Source of the DNA: Pseudomonas sp. MM223
GTDB taxonomy: Bacteria > Pseudomonadota > Gammaproteobacteria > Pseudomonadales > Pseudomonadaceae
Reading direction: 5' to 3'
Length of the DNA stretch: 64,000 nucleotides
Assembly: GCA_947090765.1 (NCBI GenBank)
Contig: OX352322.1
Span: 4,323,501-4,387,500 of the forward strand
The notes beneath the pieces are model-generated. The model saw nothing but the letters and a program-made list of their open reading frames with translations, was not told where the DNA came from and did no database searches. Of this stretch, positions 38,001-46,908 are shown in pieces. Every line of letters starts with the position of its first letter. The stretch's first letter is position 1. Position numbers and translations under genes: made by a program.

Positions 38001-38426
38001 TCAGGCCAGCGCTTGCAAATAGGCGCTGGCTTCCCGATAACGGGCCAGCCGCGCCAGGTCGGCGGGGCCAGGGCAAGGAATGCGTGAAAGGTCACTGTTG
38101 TCGGCCAGGTCGGCCAGCTTGACGGTGCGCGCCAACGGGTCATCGCCCAAACGCACCACGAAGTCCTGGTAAGGCTCGCCAGCACGGCGGCTAAGCGCCA
38201 GCAAGGCGGCAAGGATTTTCAGTGCAAACCCCTCGCGCGCCAGGTCGGACAGGGTCAGCGGGGTGTCCTCGATCACATCGTGAAGCACTGCGACAATTCG
38301 TTGTTCGGGTGTGGACACCCGCATCATCACGCGCAGCGGGTGGAGAATATACGCCACCCCACCCTTGTCGAATTGCCCTTCATGCGCCCTGGCGGCCACG
38401 GCAATGGCCCGCTCCAGTGTAGACAT
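38001..38426 (-). CDS. HD-domain protein, SpoT-like hydrolase fold
   Basis: 141 residues from ATG 38426. The metal-binding HD motifs of RelA/SpoT-type hydrolases are seen: AARAHEGQFDKGGVAYILHPLR, VAVLHDVIEDTPLT and ARTVKLADLADNSDL. Stand-alone proteins of this size act as small nucleotide or (p)ppGpp-type hydrolases; the substrate here is not proven. The gene is convergent with endA, with only 3 bp between the stops. Confidence 0.78.
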   Translation of the reverse strand: MSTLERAIAVAARAHEGQFDKGGVAYILHPLRVMMRVSTPEQRIVAVLHDVIEDTPLTLSDLAREGFALKILAALLALSRRAGEPYQDFVVRLGDDPLARTVKLADLADNSDLSRIPCPGPADLARLARYREASAYLQALA

Positions 38427-38524
38427 GAGGCCCCTCCCCGTTCGGCATCGTCCACCCAAGCATAGCCAAACTTGTGTGAACAATGTCTAACACACGCCTG
38501 ACAAAGCTGCACAAGCCCGGTTAG

Positions 38525-38570
38525 CGAGGCCTTTGTGGGAGCAATATTCTGACTCCCACCCAGAGCCTCG
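38525..38570. repeat. Nested imperfect hairpin (REP remnant or terminator)
   Basis: CGAGGC pairs with GCCTCG at the ends, and TGTGGGAG pairs with CTCCCAC inside. The inner part resembles the CTCCCACAGG core of the REP units. It abuts the end of the SPOR gene and may be a decayed REP or its terminator. Confidence 0.4.
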
Positions 38571-38573
38571 GGT

Positions 38574-39143
38574 TTAGCGGGCTGCGCCGTGCTGGATAAC
38601 CACCGAATCGGTGCCCAGCTTGGCCATCACTTCGTCCTTGCGCGCTTGCGCTTCTTCACGGGTAGGGAACGGCCCCATCAGCACCACCGGCTTGCCGTTG
38701 CGGTATTCCACCGAAGACGGGATGCCCTTTTCGATCAGCCGTGCGGTCATGTCGCTCAGCGCGCCCATGTTGGCACCCTGGATCACTTCAACATCCCAGC
38801 CTTCTGGTGCCGGCTGGCCAGCCAGCGCATCGGCACGCCGCTGCAGGTCGGCGCCGCCACACACCTCGCGAATACGCAAGTTGTTGCCGGTGTCGTCGAC
38901 GATGATGTCGTACTGGCCGTCGCGCTTGATCGCCACGTAGCTGCGGTAGGCTTCGTACTGCCCGGCATCGTCCTTGCCACGGACCTGGCCGCAGATGGTG
39001 CCCTGGGTGTCGATCCGCACGTTGCCGAACTTGGCAGTTTTGGGGTTGTGCAGGTGTTCGGCCACCTGCTTGTGCACGCCTTCGACCTCGTTCTCACAGC
39101 CCGCCAGGGCGAGCACTGCCATTACCACAGCCAGTTTGCGCAC
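38574..39143 (-). CDS. SPOR-domain lipoprotein
   Basis: 189 residues from GTG 39143, chosen because GGAGGT lies 9 nt upstream and the protein then opens with a lipoprotein signal (VVMAVLALAGC). A central region (NPKTAKFGNVRI ... GQVRGKDDAGQYEAYRSYVA) is a conserved unknown. The last 70 residues are a SPOR-type repeat (WDVEVIQGANMGAL ... PVVLMGPFPTREEAQARKDEV), which binds denuded septal peptidoglycan. It should be an envelope protein. An ATG upstream would lose the signal peptide. Confidence 0.72.
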   Translation of the reverse strand: MRKLAVVMAVLALAGCENEVEGVHKQVAEHLHNPKTAKFGNVRIDTQGTICGQVRGKDDAGQYEAYRSYVAIKRDGQYDIIVDDTGNNLRIREVCGGADLQRRADALAGQPAPEGWDVEVIQGANMGALSDMTARLIEKGIPSSVEYRNGKPVVLMGPFPTREEAQARKDEVMAKLGTDSVVIQHGAAR

Positions 39144-39237
39144 GCGTGTACCTCCAGATTCGAAGGCGCGGATTCTAGCACGCCGGGGTATGCCCCGAAC
39201 CGCGACCAAACGTTACACGCTGCTTCACGCGCGCATG

Positions 39238-39270
39238 AAAAAAGGGCGATCATTTCTGATCGCCCTTTTT
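39238..39270 (-). terminator. Terminator of the first tRNA-Val gene
   Basis: GGGCGATCA, loop TTTC, TGATCGCCC, flanked by A6 and T5. Read on the minus strand it is a strong Rho-independent terminator 6 bp after the tRNA. It can also act on the plus strand. Confidence 0.85.
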
Positions 39271-39275
39271 CGATT

Positions 39276-39352
39276 TGGTAGGCACAATTGGACTCGAACC
39301 AACGACCCCCACCATGTCAAGGTGGTGCTCTAACCAACTGAGCTATGTGCCT
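39276..39352 (-). tRNA. tRNA-Val (GAC)
   Basis: 77 nt including an encoded CCA. The acceptor AGGCACA pairs with TGTGCCT; the D arm is GCTCAGTTGGTTAGAGC; the anticodon loop is TTGACAT with anticodon GAC; the T arm is TTGG-TTCGAGT-CCAA. A near-identical copy lies 248 bp upstream in the transcription sense. Confidence 0.95.
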
Positions 39353-39483
39353 GTCGTGTGGTGCGCATATTAGTGACCCGATGCGTACCTGTAAAGCTTT
39401 TTTTTGATAAAAATCAAAAACTTTCGAATGTGAGCGCTGCGTGCCCATACCGCGGCTGGCGGCGCCCTCGAAACGGGGCAATG

Positions 39484-39518
39484 AAAAAAGGGGTGACCCT
39501 TTCGGATCACCCCTTTTT
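39484..39518 (-). terminator. Terminator of the second tRNA-Val gene
   Basis: GGGGTGACCC and GGATCACCCC form a 10-bp stem with one mismatch around a short TTTC-type loop, flanked by A6 and T5. It has the same design as the terminator at 39238 but a different stem. Confidence 0.8.
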
Positions 39519-39523
39519 CGATT

Positions 39524-39600
39524 TGGTAGGCACAATTGGACTCGAACCAACGACCCCCACCATGTCAAGGTGGTGCTCTAACCAACTGAGCTATGTGCCT
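39524..39600 (-). tRNA. tRNA-Val (GAC), second copy
   Basis: Same 77-nt sequence as the copy at 39276, including encoded CCA and anticodon GAC. The identity extends about 15 bp beyond the 5' end (ctgtcgtgtggtgcgcat), so the two arose by recent tandem duplication or are kept alike by gene conversion. Each copy has its own terminator. Confidence 0.95.
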
Positions 39601-39803
39601 GTCGTGTGGTGCGCATTCTACGCATTACAAAAACCATGTCAACACTTTTTTTCGCGCTAACCTACTGAATCTTAAACTCTTTATATAGAGACGAGCCGGC
39701 CGGTCCCCCGTAAAGGATTTTCACCAGACGACTAGCGGGTGTTTATTATTATTGATAGCATCGGTACATTCGTTAAAAATATAAAACACGAGGTTCCTGC
39801 AGC

Positions 39804-41087
39804 ATGGCTAACACCCCCTACCCCCAGTCCTACTACGCCGCCTCGGCCAACCCGGTGCCGCCACGTCCGGCGCTGCAGGGTGAGGTGGAAACCGATGTGT
39901 GCATCATCGGTGCCGGCTACACCGGCCTGTCCAGCGCCCTGTTCCTGCTGGAGAACGGCTTCAAGGTGAGCATCGTCGAAGCGGCCAAGGTCGGCTTCGG
40001 CGCGTCGGGCCGCAACGGCGGCCAGATCGTCAACAGCTACAGCCGCGACATCGACGTCATCGAACGCACCGTCGGCCCCCAGCAGGCGCAACTGCTGGGC
40101 CACATGGCTTTCGAAGGCGGGCGCATCATTCGTGAGCGCGTGGCCAAGTACAACATCCAGTGCGACCTGAAAGACGGTGGCGTGTTCGCCGCCATCACCA
40201 GCAAGCAGATGGGCCACCTGGAGTCGCAAAAGCGCCTTTGGGAACGCTTCGGCCACACCCAGCTCGAGCTGATGGACCAGAAGCGCATCCGTGAAGTGGT
40301 CGCCTGCGACAGCTATATCGGCGGCATGCTCGACATGAGCGGCGGCCACATCCACCCGCTGAACCTGGCCCTGGGCGAAGCCGCTGCGGTCGAGTCGCTG
40401 GGCGGCATCATCTATGAGCAAACCCCGGCCGTACGTATCGAGCGTGGTGCCAACCCGGTTGTGCACACCCCACAAGGCAAAGTGCGCGCCAAGTTCATCA
40501 TCGTTGCCGGCAACGCCTACCTGGGCAACCTGGTGCCAGAACTGGCCGCCAAGTCCATGCCATGCGGTACCCAGGTGATCACCACCGAACCACTGGGCGA
40601 AGAACTGGCGCGCACCCTGCTGCCGCAGGACTACTGCGTCGAGGACTGCAACTACCTGCTCGACTACTACCGCCTGACCAGCGACAAGCGCCTGATCTTC
40701 GGCGGTGGCGTGGTGTACGGCGCGCGCGACCCGGCCAACATCGAGGCGATCATTCGTCCGAAGATGCTCAAGGCCTTCCCGCAGCTGAAGAACGTGAAGA
40801 TCGACTACGCCTGGACCGGCAACTTCCTGCTGACCCTGTCGCGCCTGCCACAGGTCGGCCGTATCGGCGACAACATCTACTACTCGCAGGGTTGCTCGGG
40901 CCACGGCGTGACCTACACCCACCTGGCGGGCAAAGTGCTGGCCGAGGCCCTGCGCGGCCAGGCCGAGCGTTTCGACGCCTTCGCCGGCCTGCCGCACTAC
41001 CCGTTCCCGGGTGGCCAGATGCTGCGTGTGCCGTTCAGCGCCATTGGTGCCTGGTACTACAGCCTGCGCGATCGCCTGGGCTTCTGA
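39804..41087 (+). CDS. puuB: FAD-dependent gamma-glutamylputrescine oxidase-type enzyme
   Basis: 427 residues of the DAO family. The N-terminal tag PYPQSYYAASANPVPPRP is typical of PuuB-like oxidases, followed by FAD motif CIIGAGYTGLSSALFLLENG, GASGRNGGQIVNSYSRD, and a C-terminal GCSGHGVTYTHLAGKVLAEA. Such enzymes oxidise gamma-glutamyl-polyamines in putrescine breakdown. The 200-bp upstream region is AT-rich and holds the promoter; GAGG precedes the ATG. No other puu gene is adjacent, so it stands alone, as is common in Pseudomonas. Confidence 0.8.
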   Translation: MANTPYPQSYYAASANPVPPRPALQGEVETDVCIIGAGYTGLSSALFLLENGFKVSIVEAAKVGFGASGRNGGQIVNSYSRDIDVIERTVGPQQAQLLGHMAFEGGRIIRERVAKYNIQCDLKDGGVFAAITSKQMGHLESQKRLWERFGHTQLELMDQKRIREVVACDSYIGGMLDMSGGHIHPLNLALGEAAAVESLGGIIYEQTPAVRIERGANPVVHTPQGKVRAKFIIVAGNAYLGNLVPELAAKSMPCGTQVITTEPLGEELARTLLPQDYCVEDCNYLLDYYRLTSDKRLIFGGGVVYGARDPANIEAIIRPKMLKAFPQLKNVKIDYAWTGNFLLTLSRLPQVGRIGDNIYYSQGCSGHGVTYTHLAGKVLAEALRGQAERFDAFAGLPHYPFPGGQMLRVPFSAIGAWYYSLRDRLGF

Positions 41088-41100
41088 TGTAAGCAGGCCT

Positions 41101-41194
41101 GGCCCTATCGCCGGCAAGCCAGCTCCCACAGGTACAGCACAGGTTTCGAATTCTGTGCTGAACCTGTGGGAGCTGGCTTGCCGGCGATAGGGCC
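41101..41194. repeat. Paired REP palindromes, family B
   Basis: Inverted copies of CTATCGCCGGCAAGCCAGCT plus CCCACAGG around a 35-bp centre, between convergent genes. Same family as 45844, 46909 and 49432. Confidence 0.9.
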
Positions 41195-41207
41195 GGTACA
41201 GGCAACG

Positions 41208-41885
41208 TTACTTGTTCAGGCTGCTCACGGCCTGCTTCGCCGCAATCTCCTGCCCCGCCCGCGCCAGCTCATCCGCAGCCTGCAACCAGCGCTGACGGTC
41301 CACCTGGGCCGGCAATTGCCGCGGTGGCTGCACCAGCACCGCCCAACTCCCCTGCTTCGCCCACGCCGACGCAAAGTCATCAAACGCCATCACCTGCCGC
41401 CGGTGCATGCCCGAGCGCAGCAGTACACGCTGCTTGTAGCGGTCATAGCCGATCAACACGGCATAACGTGGCTCACCCCACCAGGCCGAACCCTCCTCGT
41501 AACGCAGCAGCACCGGGTTGCCCGCCGCTACCTGTGCCAGCAGCGCGTCCAGTTGTTTGTCCAACGGGTACACCACCATGCCATAGTCCCGCGCCACGCG
41601 AGGGATGCCGGTGTCCAGCGCTTCGGCGCCCTGGGGCAGGTTCAACGGTTTGTCCAGCAGGCCCGGGGTAATAGGCGCGCCCTGTTGCGACAGCACCGCC
41701 GCCAGCGCCATGGCACCGCTGTGGTTGGCGTTGCCACGGTAGAACGGCACGCTGCTGATCTCCACCCGCTGCGGCAGGCCCTTGAGGCTGGCGGGAGGTG
41801 CGCTGGCACAACCCGCCAGGGTGGCTGCCATCAGGCAGGCAACCAGCAGCCGACGGGGGACAGACTTGAAGGAATGTTGCTGCAT
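41208..41885 (-). CDS. C39-like peptidase-fold lipoprotein lacking catalytic residues
   Basis: 225 residues from ATG 41885, with a lipoprotein signal (CLMAATLAGC, Cys26). The body resembles the PA2778-type C39 cysteine peptidase family (ISSVPFY..., AALAxVL, AVLIGYDRYKQRVLLRSGM). The nucleophile position has Ser56 (NANHSGAMAL) where relatives have Cys, and the usual His before the AVLIGYD strand is Arg (EPRYAVLIGYD). It is therefore probably inactive, acting as a binding or scaffold protein in the envelope. The family call is by eye and moderate. Confidence 0.6.
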   Translation of the reverse strand: MQQHSFKSVPRRLLVACLMAATLAGCASAPPASLKGLPQRVEISSVPFYRGNANHSGAMALAAVLSQQGAPITPGLLDKPLNLPQGAEALDTGIPRVARDYGMVVYPLDKQLDALLAQVAAGNPVLLRYEEGSAWWGEPRYAVLIGYDRYKQRVLLRSGMHRRQVMAFDDFASAWAKQGSWAVLVQPPRQLPAQVDRQRWLQAADELARAGQEIAAKQAVSSLNK

Positions 41886-42107
41886 GGACACTCGCTTGTT
41901 CCAACGCCAGGCAGGCAGCGCCCGGCTCTGGCCACCGATCATAGGTCCGACAGCGGCGCGGGTATAGTCCGACAGCGGCTTGGAGCGAATCGGACCAAGA
42001 GATAGACCTTTGTTCGATGGAACGTCACAGGCGAAGGGCTAGACTAAAGCAGTGTCTGGAAGGCAGCGCTTGCCAATCGAGCGCTTGCCATAGAGATGGA
42101 GGCACAG

Positions 42108-42287
42108 ATGAGCCTGACCATGGCAATTCTCATGCTGGTAGGCATGTGGCTAAGCGTTGCAGCCGCCATGCTGTGGGGTGTACTGCGCATTGTGCGGCGT
42201 CACGCACACCATCATCACCTGCCACCGCAGGCCCCGGCCAAGCCACAGCCAGTGCGGCGGGCGCGGCGGCATGCCGGGGTGCATTAA
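42108..42287 (+). CDS. Small His-rich single-pass membrane protein
   Basis: 59 residues from ATG 42108 (GGAGG 6 nt upstream). One membrane helix (MAILMLVGMWLSVAAAMLWG) is followed by a basic tail RIVRRHAHHHHLPPQAP. No known domain is recognised. A Rho-independent terminator follows 18 bp after the stop, which supports a real short transcript. The histidine cluster might bind metal, but that is speculation. Confidence 0.55.
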   Translation: MSLTMAILMLVGMWLSVAAAMLWGVLRIVRRHAHHHHLPPQAPAKPQPVRRARRHAGVH

Positions 42288-42305
42288 GGCTTCAGAAAAC
42301 GCGAA

Positions 42306-42331
42306 CGGGGCGCAATGCGCCCCGCCTTTTT
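42306..42331 (+). terminator. Rho-independent terminator after the small membrane protein
   Basis: CGGGGCGC, loop AAT, GCGCCCCG, then CCTTTTTAC. A perfect 8-bp stem with a T-run. It serves the plus-strand gene and lies just beyond the end of the convergent TerC gene. Confidence 0.85.
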
Positions 42332-42349
42332 ACATCAACCTTCTTTGCA

Positions 42350-43102
42350 TCAACCTTCAGCCGCCTCACGTTTCATGCGCGCCCGGCGAGCAAAGATGTT
42401 GAGCATCTCGATCACGGTCGAGAACGCCATGGCCGCATACACATACCCCTTCGGCACATGAGCGCCAAAACCTTCGGCGATCAGCGTCATGCCGATCATG
42501 ATCAGGAAGCCCAGGGCCAGCATGACCACCGTCGGGTTGTCATTGATGAAGTTGGCCAGCGGGTCGGCGGCCACCATCATGACAATCACAGCCGTGATCA
42601 CGGCAATGATCATGATTGGCAAGTGCTCGGTCATGCCCACGGCGGTGATGATGCTGTCGACCGAGAAGACGATGTCCAGCAACAGGATCTGGAAGATTGC
42701 CGCCGCAAAGCCCAGGGTAATGGTCGAACCGACCTTGGCTTCTTCCTTGGCACCGTGCGGGTCGACGCTTTCGTGGATTTCCTTGGTCGCCTTCCACAAC
42801 AGGAACAGGCCACCGGCAATCAGGATCACGTCCTTCCAGGAGAAGGCGTTTCCGAACACTTCGAACACCGGGTCGGTCAGCTGTACGATCCAGGCCACCG
42901 TGCTGAGCAAGGCCAGGCGCATGACCAACGCCATGCTGATACCGATACGCCGCGCCTTGGAGCGGTACTCCACCGGCAGTTTGTTGGTCAGGATGGAGAT
43001 GAAGATCAGGTTGTCGATGCCCAGTACAACTTCCATGGCGACCAGCGTAGCCAGGGCAACCCAGGCGGTGGGGCTAGCGGCGAGTTCCAGCAAGTATTCC
43101 AT
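42350..43102 (-). CDS. TerC-family membrane protein
   Basis: 250 residues with about seven helices and the TerC signatures [16 protein letters not shown] near the start and [18 protein letters not shown] in the middle, each carrying the conserved acidic residues thought to bind metal. Relatives include YgdQ/YoaE-type proteins, linked to manganese or tellurite handling and to metal loading of exported proteins. A small lipoprotein gene lies 29 bp away, upstream in the opposite coordinate sense on the same strand. Confidence 0.85.
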   Translation of the reverse strand: MEYLLELAASPTAWVALATLVAMEVVLGIDNLIFISILTNKLPVEYRSKARRIGISMALVMRLALLSTVAWIVQLTDPVFEVFGNAFSWKDVILIAGGLFLLWKATKEIHESVDPHGAKEEAKVGSTITLGFAAAIFQILLLDIVFSVDSIITAVGMTEHLPIMIIAVITAVIVMMVAADPLANFINDNPTVVMLALGFLIMIGMTLIAEGFGAHVPKGYVYAAMAFSTVIEMLNIFARRARMKREAAEG

Positions 43103-43131
43103 TGTTCAAATCCTGCAGCGGCGGTTTAGGG

Positions 43132-43371
43132 TCAGATTTCCTGGGTGTCTTTTTTCTTGTCGGCGTCCTCAGGCTTTTGCCCTTCGCCGCCGATGGCCTC
43201 ATTCAAGGCTTGCTGGGCAGCCTTGTTGGTATCGTCGATAGCCTGCTTGGCCGACTGCGCGGCCTGGTCGAGCATCTGCTGGGCGGACTTCTCGGCCTGG
43301 TCGCAACCTGCCAGGGTGAACAGGGCCAACGCCAGCACCAATGGGGTACCGATGGATTTGAGTTGCAGCAT
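43132..43371 (-). CDS. Small Ala/Gln-rich lipoprotein
   Basis: 79 residues from ATG 43371 (GAGGACACC before it). The lipoprotein signal ends LFTLAGC; the mature part is a predicted helix or coiled coil (SAQQMLDQAAQSAKQAIDDT) with a charged tail (KPEDADKKKDTQEI). It probably sits in the outer membrane. It lies 29 bp upstream of the TerC gene, so the two may share a message. No specific function is known to me. Confidence 0.72.
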   Translation of the reverse strand: MLQLKSIGTPLVLALALFTLAGCDQAEKSAQQMLDQAAQSAKQAIDDTNKAAQQALNEAIGGEGQKPEDADKKKDTQEI

Positions 43372-43502
43372 GGTGTCCTCGCTTGAAATATCCCGTCGGC
43401 GCATGGCGCCTGATGCGGTGCATTCTAGAGACGCCGATAGTTCAGGAAAATTCGTATTTTCATGGCGTATACTTCGGTTTTTACGAATCGGGACGACCGA
43501 CG

Positions 43503-44396
43503 GTGCTCAACTATCGCCAGCTGCATTACTTCTGGGCCGTGGCCAAGACGGGCAGCATCACCCGCGCCAGCGAACAACTGAACCTCACACCGCAGACCAT
43601 CAGCGGGCAGATTAGCCTGTTCGAGCAAACCTACGGCCTGGAACTGTTCCAGCGCGCCGGCCGGCAGCTGGAGCTGACCGAGACCGGCCGTCAGGCGCTG
43701 GTGTATGCAGAGCAGATGTTCCAGATTGGCGGCGAGCTGGAAGCCATGCTGCGCGCAGGCCCGCAGGAGCAGATCCTGTTCCGCGTGGGGGTGGCCGACG
43801 TGGTGCCAAAATCCATCGTCTACCGCCTGCTGGCACCGACCATGGAGCTGGATGAAGTCCTGCGCATCAACTGCCGCGAAGACAAACTTGAGCGGTTGCT
43901 GGCAGACCTGGCCATCCAGCGCCTGGACCTGGTGATTTCCGACAGCCCCATGCCCAGCAATCTGGACATCAAGGGGTACAGCCAGAAGCTGGGGGAGTGC
44001 GGCCTGAGCTTCTTCGCCACTCCAGCGCTGGCACAACGCCTGGACGGCCCCTTCCCTGCCTGCCTGCAAGATGCTCCGCTGCTGGTTCCCGGCCAGGAAA
44101 CCGTGGTGCGCAGCCGCCTGCTGCGGTGGCTGGGTGAGCAACAGCTACAGCCGCGCATTGTGGGCGAATTCGATGACAGTGCCCTGATGCAGGCGTTCGG
44201 GCAGTCGGGCAGCGGCATTTTCGTCGCCCCCAGCGTTATCGCCGAAGAAGTGTGCCGCCAGTATGGCGTAGTGCTGATCGGCCAGACCGAGGCCGTGCAC
44301 GAGTCGTTCTATGCCATTTCGGTAGAGCGCAAGGTCAAGCACCCGGGGATCGTGGCGATTACCGAGGGGGCGCGACGGGAGTTGTTTCACTGGTAG
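43503..44396 (+). CDS. nhaR: LysR-family regulator, NhaR-like
   Basis: 297 residues from GTG 43503. The start LNYRQLHYFWAVAKTGSITR and helix LNLTPQTISGQISLFEQTYG are typical of NhaR, the LysR-type activator of sodium/proton antiport genes in enterics. The effector domain follows (VADVVPKSIVYRLLAP, VGEFDDSALMQAFGQSGSG). No nhaA-type gene is nearby, so the regulated genes are not evident here. In-frame codons upstream lack a ribosome site and family match. Confidence 0.82.
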   Translation: MLNYRQLHYFWAVAKTGSITRASEQLNLTPQTISGQISLFEQTYGLELFQRAGRQLELTETGRQALVYAEQMFQIGGELEAMLRAGPQEQILFRVGVADVVPKSIVYRLLAPTMELDEVLRINCREDKLERLLADLAIQRLDLVISDSPMPSNLDIKGYSQKLGECGLSFFATPALAQRLDGPFPACLQDAPLLVPGQETVVRSRLLRWLGEQQLQPRIVGEFDDSALMQAFGQSGSGIFVAPSVIAEEVCRQYGVVLIGQTEAVHESFYAISVERKVKHPGIVAITEGARRELFHW

Positions 44397-44432
44397 CCAT
44401 CAAAGCCTGATTGATTCAAGCCATGCACTGAG

Positions 44433-44527
44433 CCTGTAGGAGCAGCCTTGTGCTGCGAAAGGGCCGGTATGACTGACGCAAATGTTTCGTAGTAATGGCC
44501 TCTTCGCAGCACAAGGCTGCTCCTATA
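44433..44527. repeat. Paired REP palindromes, family A
   Basis: Inverted copies of CCTGTAGGAGCAGCCTTGTG plus CTGCGAA around a 35-bp centre, with one arm slightly decayed (AAGGGCC, CTCCTATA). It lies between same-strand genes. Confidence 0.88.
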
Positions 44528-44622
44528 CGCATTGCATCAGCCTGTCCGCACAAGCCCAGACATGCCCTACAAGGCTCTTATGGTAAAGTCCGCCCTTTCC
44601 AGATTCCGAGATACCGCTGCAC

Positions 44623-45835
44623 ATGACGCCCCTCCTCCGCCTTCTCAACCGTACCAGCCTGGTGACGCAAATCGTCATCGGCCTGCTCGCCGGCATTGCC
44701 CTTGCCCTGCTCGCGCCCGCCATCGCCCGCGACCTGGCCTTCCTCGGCAAGGTATTCGTCAGTGCCCTCAAGGCCGTGGCCCCCGTGCTGGTGTTCGTAC
44801 TGGTCATGGCCTCGATCGCCAACCACCGCCACGGCCAGGAAACCCACATCCGCCCGATCCTCTGGCTGTACCTACTGGGCACCTTTGCCGCAGCGGTGGT
44901 TGCCGTGGTCGCCAGCATGCTGTTCCCGTCCAACCTGGTGCTGAGCACTGGCGAGGCAACGCTGAGCGCGCCGGGCGGCATCACCGAGGTGATGCAGAAC
45001 CTGCTGCTGAGCGCGGTCGACAACCCGGTCAACGCCCTGCTCAACGCCAACTTCATCGGCGTACTGACCTGGGCCATCGGCTTGGGCGTGGCCCTGCGCC
45101 ATGCGGGTCAAACCACGCGTACCGTGGTCGAAGACCTTTCCAATGGCGTAACCCTGATCGTGCGGGTGGTCATCCGCTTCGCCCCGTTGGGTATCTTTGG
45201 CCTGGTCGAGCTCCACCCTCGCCCAGTCAGGCCTGCAGGCCCTGCTCGGCTACCTGCACCTGCTGGCTGTGCTGATCGGCTGCATGCTGTTCGTGGCGCT
45301 GGTGATGAACCCGCTGATCGTGTTCTGGAAGATCCGCCGCAACCCTTACCCGCTGACCCTGCTGTGCCTGCGCGAAAGCGGCATTACCGCGTTCTTCACC
45401 CGCAGTTCGGCGGCCAACATCCCGGTCAACCTGGCGCTGTCGGAGCGCCTTGGCCTGCATGAAGACACCTACTCGGTATCGATCCCGCTCGGCGCAACCA
45501 TCAATATGGCTGGCGCGGCAATCACCATTACTGTGCTGACCCTGGCCGCGGTGCATACCCTGGGTATCCCGGTAGACTTGCCGACGGCCGTGTTGCTCAG
45601 CGTGGTGGCGGCAGTGTGCGCCTGCGGCGCCTCGGGTGTGGCCGGGGGCTCGCTGCTGCTGATTCCGCTGGCGTGCAGCCTGTTTGGCATCCCCAGTGAA
45701 ATTGCCATGCAGGTGGTGGCGGTGGGCTTCATTATCGGCGTGCTGCAGGATTCGGCCGAGACGGCACTGAATTCGTCGACCGATGTACTGTTCACTGCGG
45801 CAGCGTGCCAAGCCGAAGAGCGGCGCAACGCGTGA
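44623..45835 (+). pseudogene. sstT: Serine/threonine:Na+ symporter SstT, frameshifted
   Basis: The first 195 codons match SstT ([40 protein letters not shown]) up to [10 protein letters not shown]. At about 45207-45210 the frame breaks. The remainder continues in the next frame with [37 protein letters not shown] and [19 protein letters not shown] to TGA 45835. SstT normally reads GLVAS here, so a two-base loss (GTCGCGAGC to GTCGAGC) explains it. As read, a truncated 279-residue product with a nonsense tail is made. Intact SstT would import serine and threonine with sodium. It could be decay or a base-calling error. Confidence 0.88.
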
Positions 45836-45843
45836 GATTGTCG

Positions 45844-45942
45844 GGGCCGCTTTGCGGCCCATCGCCGGCAAGCCAGCTCCCACAGGTAAAGCGACGGCCT
45901 GAGGCATTGTGCAGTACATGTGGGAGCTGGCTTGCCGGCGAT
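45844..45942. repeat. Paired REP palindromes, family B
   Basis: Inverted copies of ATCGCCGGCAAGCCAGCTCC plus CACAGG, preceded by a short GGGCCGCTTTGCGGCCC hairpin, directly after sstT. Confidence 0.88.
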
Positions 45943-46014
45943 GCTGCAAGTGATTGCTTAAGCCAGGCGCTTTACCTAGGCTAGTGGCCTTTCCCCAGCA
46001 ACTGAGACAGGGCC

Positions 46015-46662
46015 ATGTCAGAACACGAAACCGCCGGTGTTGGCCGCTTCAACAGCGTTGAGATCCGCATTCTCGGTTCGCTGATCGAAAAGCAGGCCAC
46101 CAGCCCGGAAAGCTACCCGCTGACCCTTAATGCCCTGGTCCTGGCCTGCAACCAGAAGACCAGCCGCGAGCCGGTGATGAACCTTACCCAAGGCCAGGTC
46201 GGCCAGGCCTTGCGCGCACTTGAAGGGCAGGACATGACCCGCCTGCAGATGGGCAGCCGTGCCGATCGCTGGGAACAGCGGGTGGACAAGGCCCTGGAAC
46301 TGGTGCCGGCGCAGCTGATCCTGATGGGCCTGATGTTCCTGCGTGGCCCGCAAACCCTCAACGAACTGCTAACCCGCAGCAACCGCCTGCACGACTTCGA
46401 CGACACCGAGCAGATCCAGCACCAGCTGGAGCGCCTGATCTCACGCGGTCTGGCCTTGCACCTGCCACGCCAGGCCGGCCAGCGCGAAGACCGCTACACC
46501 CACGCCCTGGGCGACCCGGCAGAAATCGAGGTGATCCTCGCTGCGCGTCAGCAGGAAGGTGGCGCGCGCAGCAGTGGCGGCAGTGTCTCAGAGGACCGCA
46601 TCGAAGCCCTCGAAGCCCGCATCGCGGCGCTGGAGGCGCGCCTGGCCGAGCTGGAAGGCTAA
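46015..46662 (+). CDS. YceH family protein (DUF480)
   Basis: 215 residues. The conserved start [22 protein letters not shown], then [18 protein letters not shown] and [14 protein letters not shown], mark the DUF480/YceH family, which has paired winged-helix domains. The C-terminus has a short coiled coil ([20 protein letters not shown]). The function is not established; the fold suggests nucleic-acid binding. Confidence 0.88.
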   Translation: MSEHETAGVGRFNSVEIRILGSLIEKQATSPESYPLTLNALVLACNQKTSREPVMNLTQGQVGQALRALEGQDMTRLQMGSRADRWEQRVDKALELVPAQLILMGLMFLRGPQTLNELLTRSNRLHDFDDTEQIQHQLERLISRGLALHLPRQAGQREDRYTHALGDPAEIEVILAARQQEGGARSSGGSVSEDRIEALEARIAALEARLAELEG

Positions 46663-46666
46663 GCTG

Positions 46667-46855
46667 TCAAAGCTCGTGGTCGGGGAAGTTGCGGCAGCTC
46701 TTGCGTTCGGCCAGCTCCCGGTCACTGGGGCGCTGGTCGACGAACACGGTGCGGCCGTCTGCGTAGATTTCCAGGTAGCCCCAGTGCAGGTCCTGCTCTT
46801 TCTGCCCGGGCTTGGGGGGGACTAGCCACCAGGGTTCGCGGCTGATCAGGGTCAT
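46667..46855 (-). CDS. Small conserved hypothetical protein
   Basis: 62 residues from ATG 46855 (AGGAAA upstream). It is rich in Trp, Pro and charged residues (REPWWLVPPKPGQKEQDLHW, GYLEIYADGRTVFVDQRPSD) with no signal peptide or membrane helix. It is convergent with yceH, 4 bp between the stops. No family is recognised; base use looks native and coding. Confidence 0.6.
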   Translation of the reverse strand: MTLISREPWWLVPPKPGQKEQDLHWGYLEIYADGRTVFVDQRPSDRELAERKSCRNFPDHEL

Positions 46856-46908
46856 GGTGGGTTTCCTGAGGGGGTCTCCCGTAATCATAGACACCCTTGA
46901 ACCTCATA

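Noticed and set aside
39276..39600. CRISPR-like repeat pair
   Set aside because: The two 90-bp repeats are tRNA-Val genes with flank; there is no array of short repeats.
41099..41200. Intergenic hairpins as ordinary terminators
   Set aside because: They are paired REP units recurring in many places and lack T-runs.
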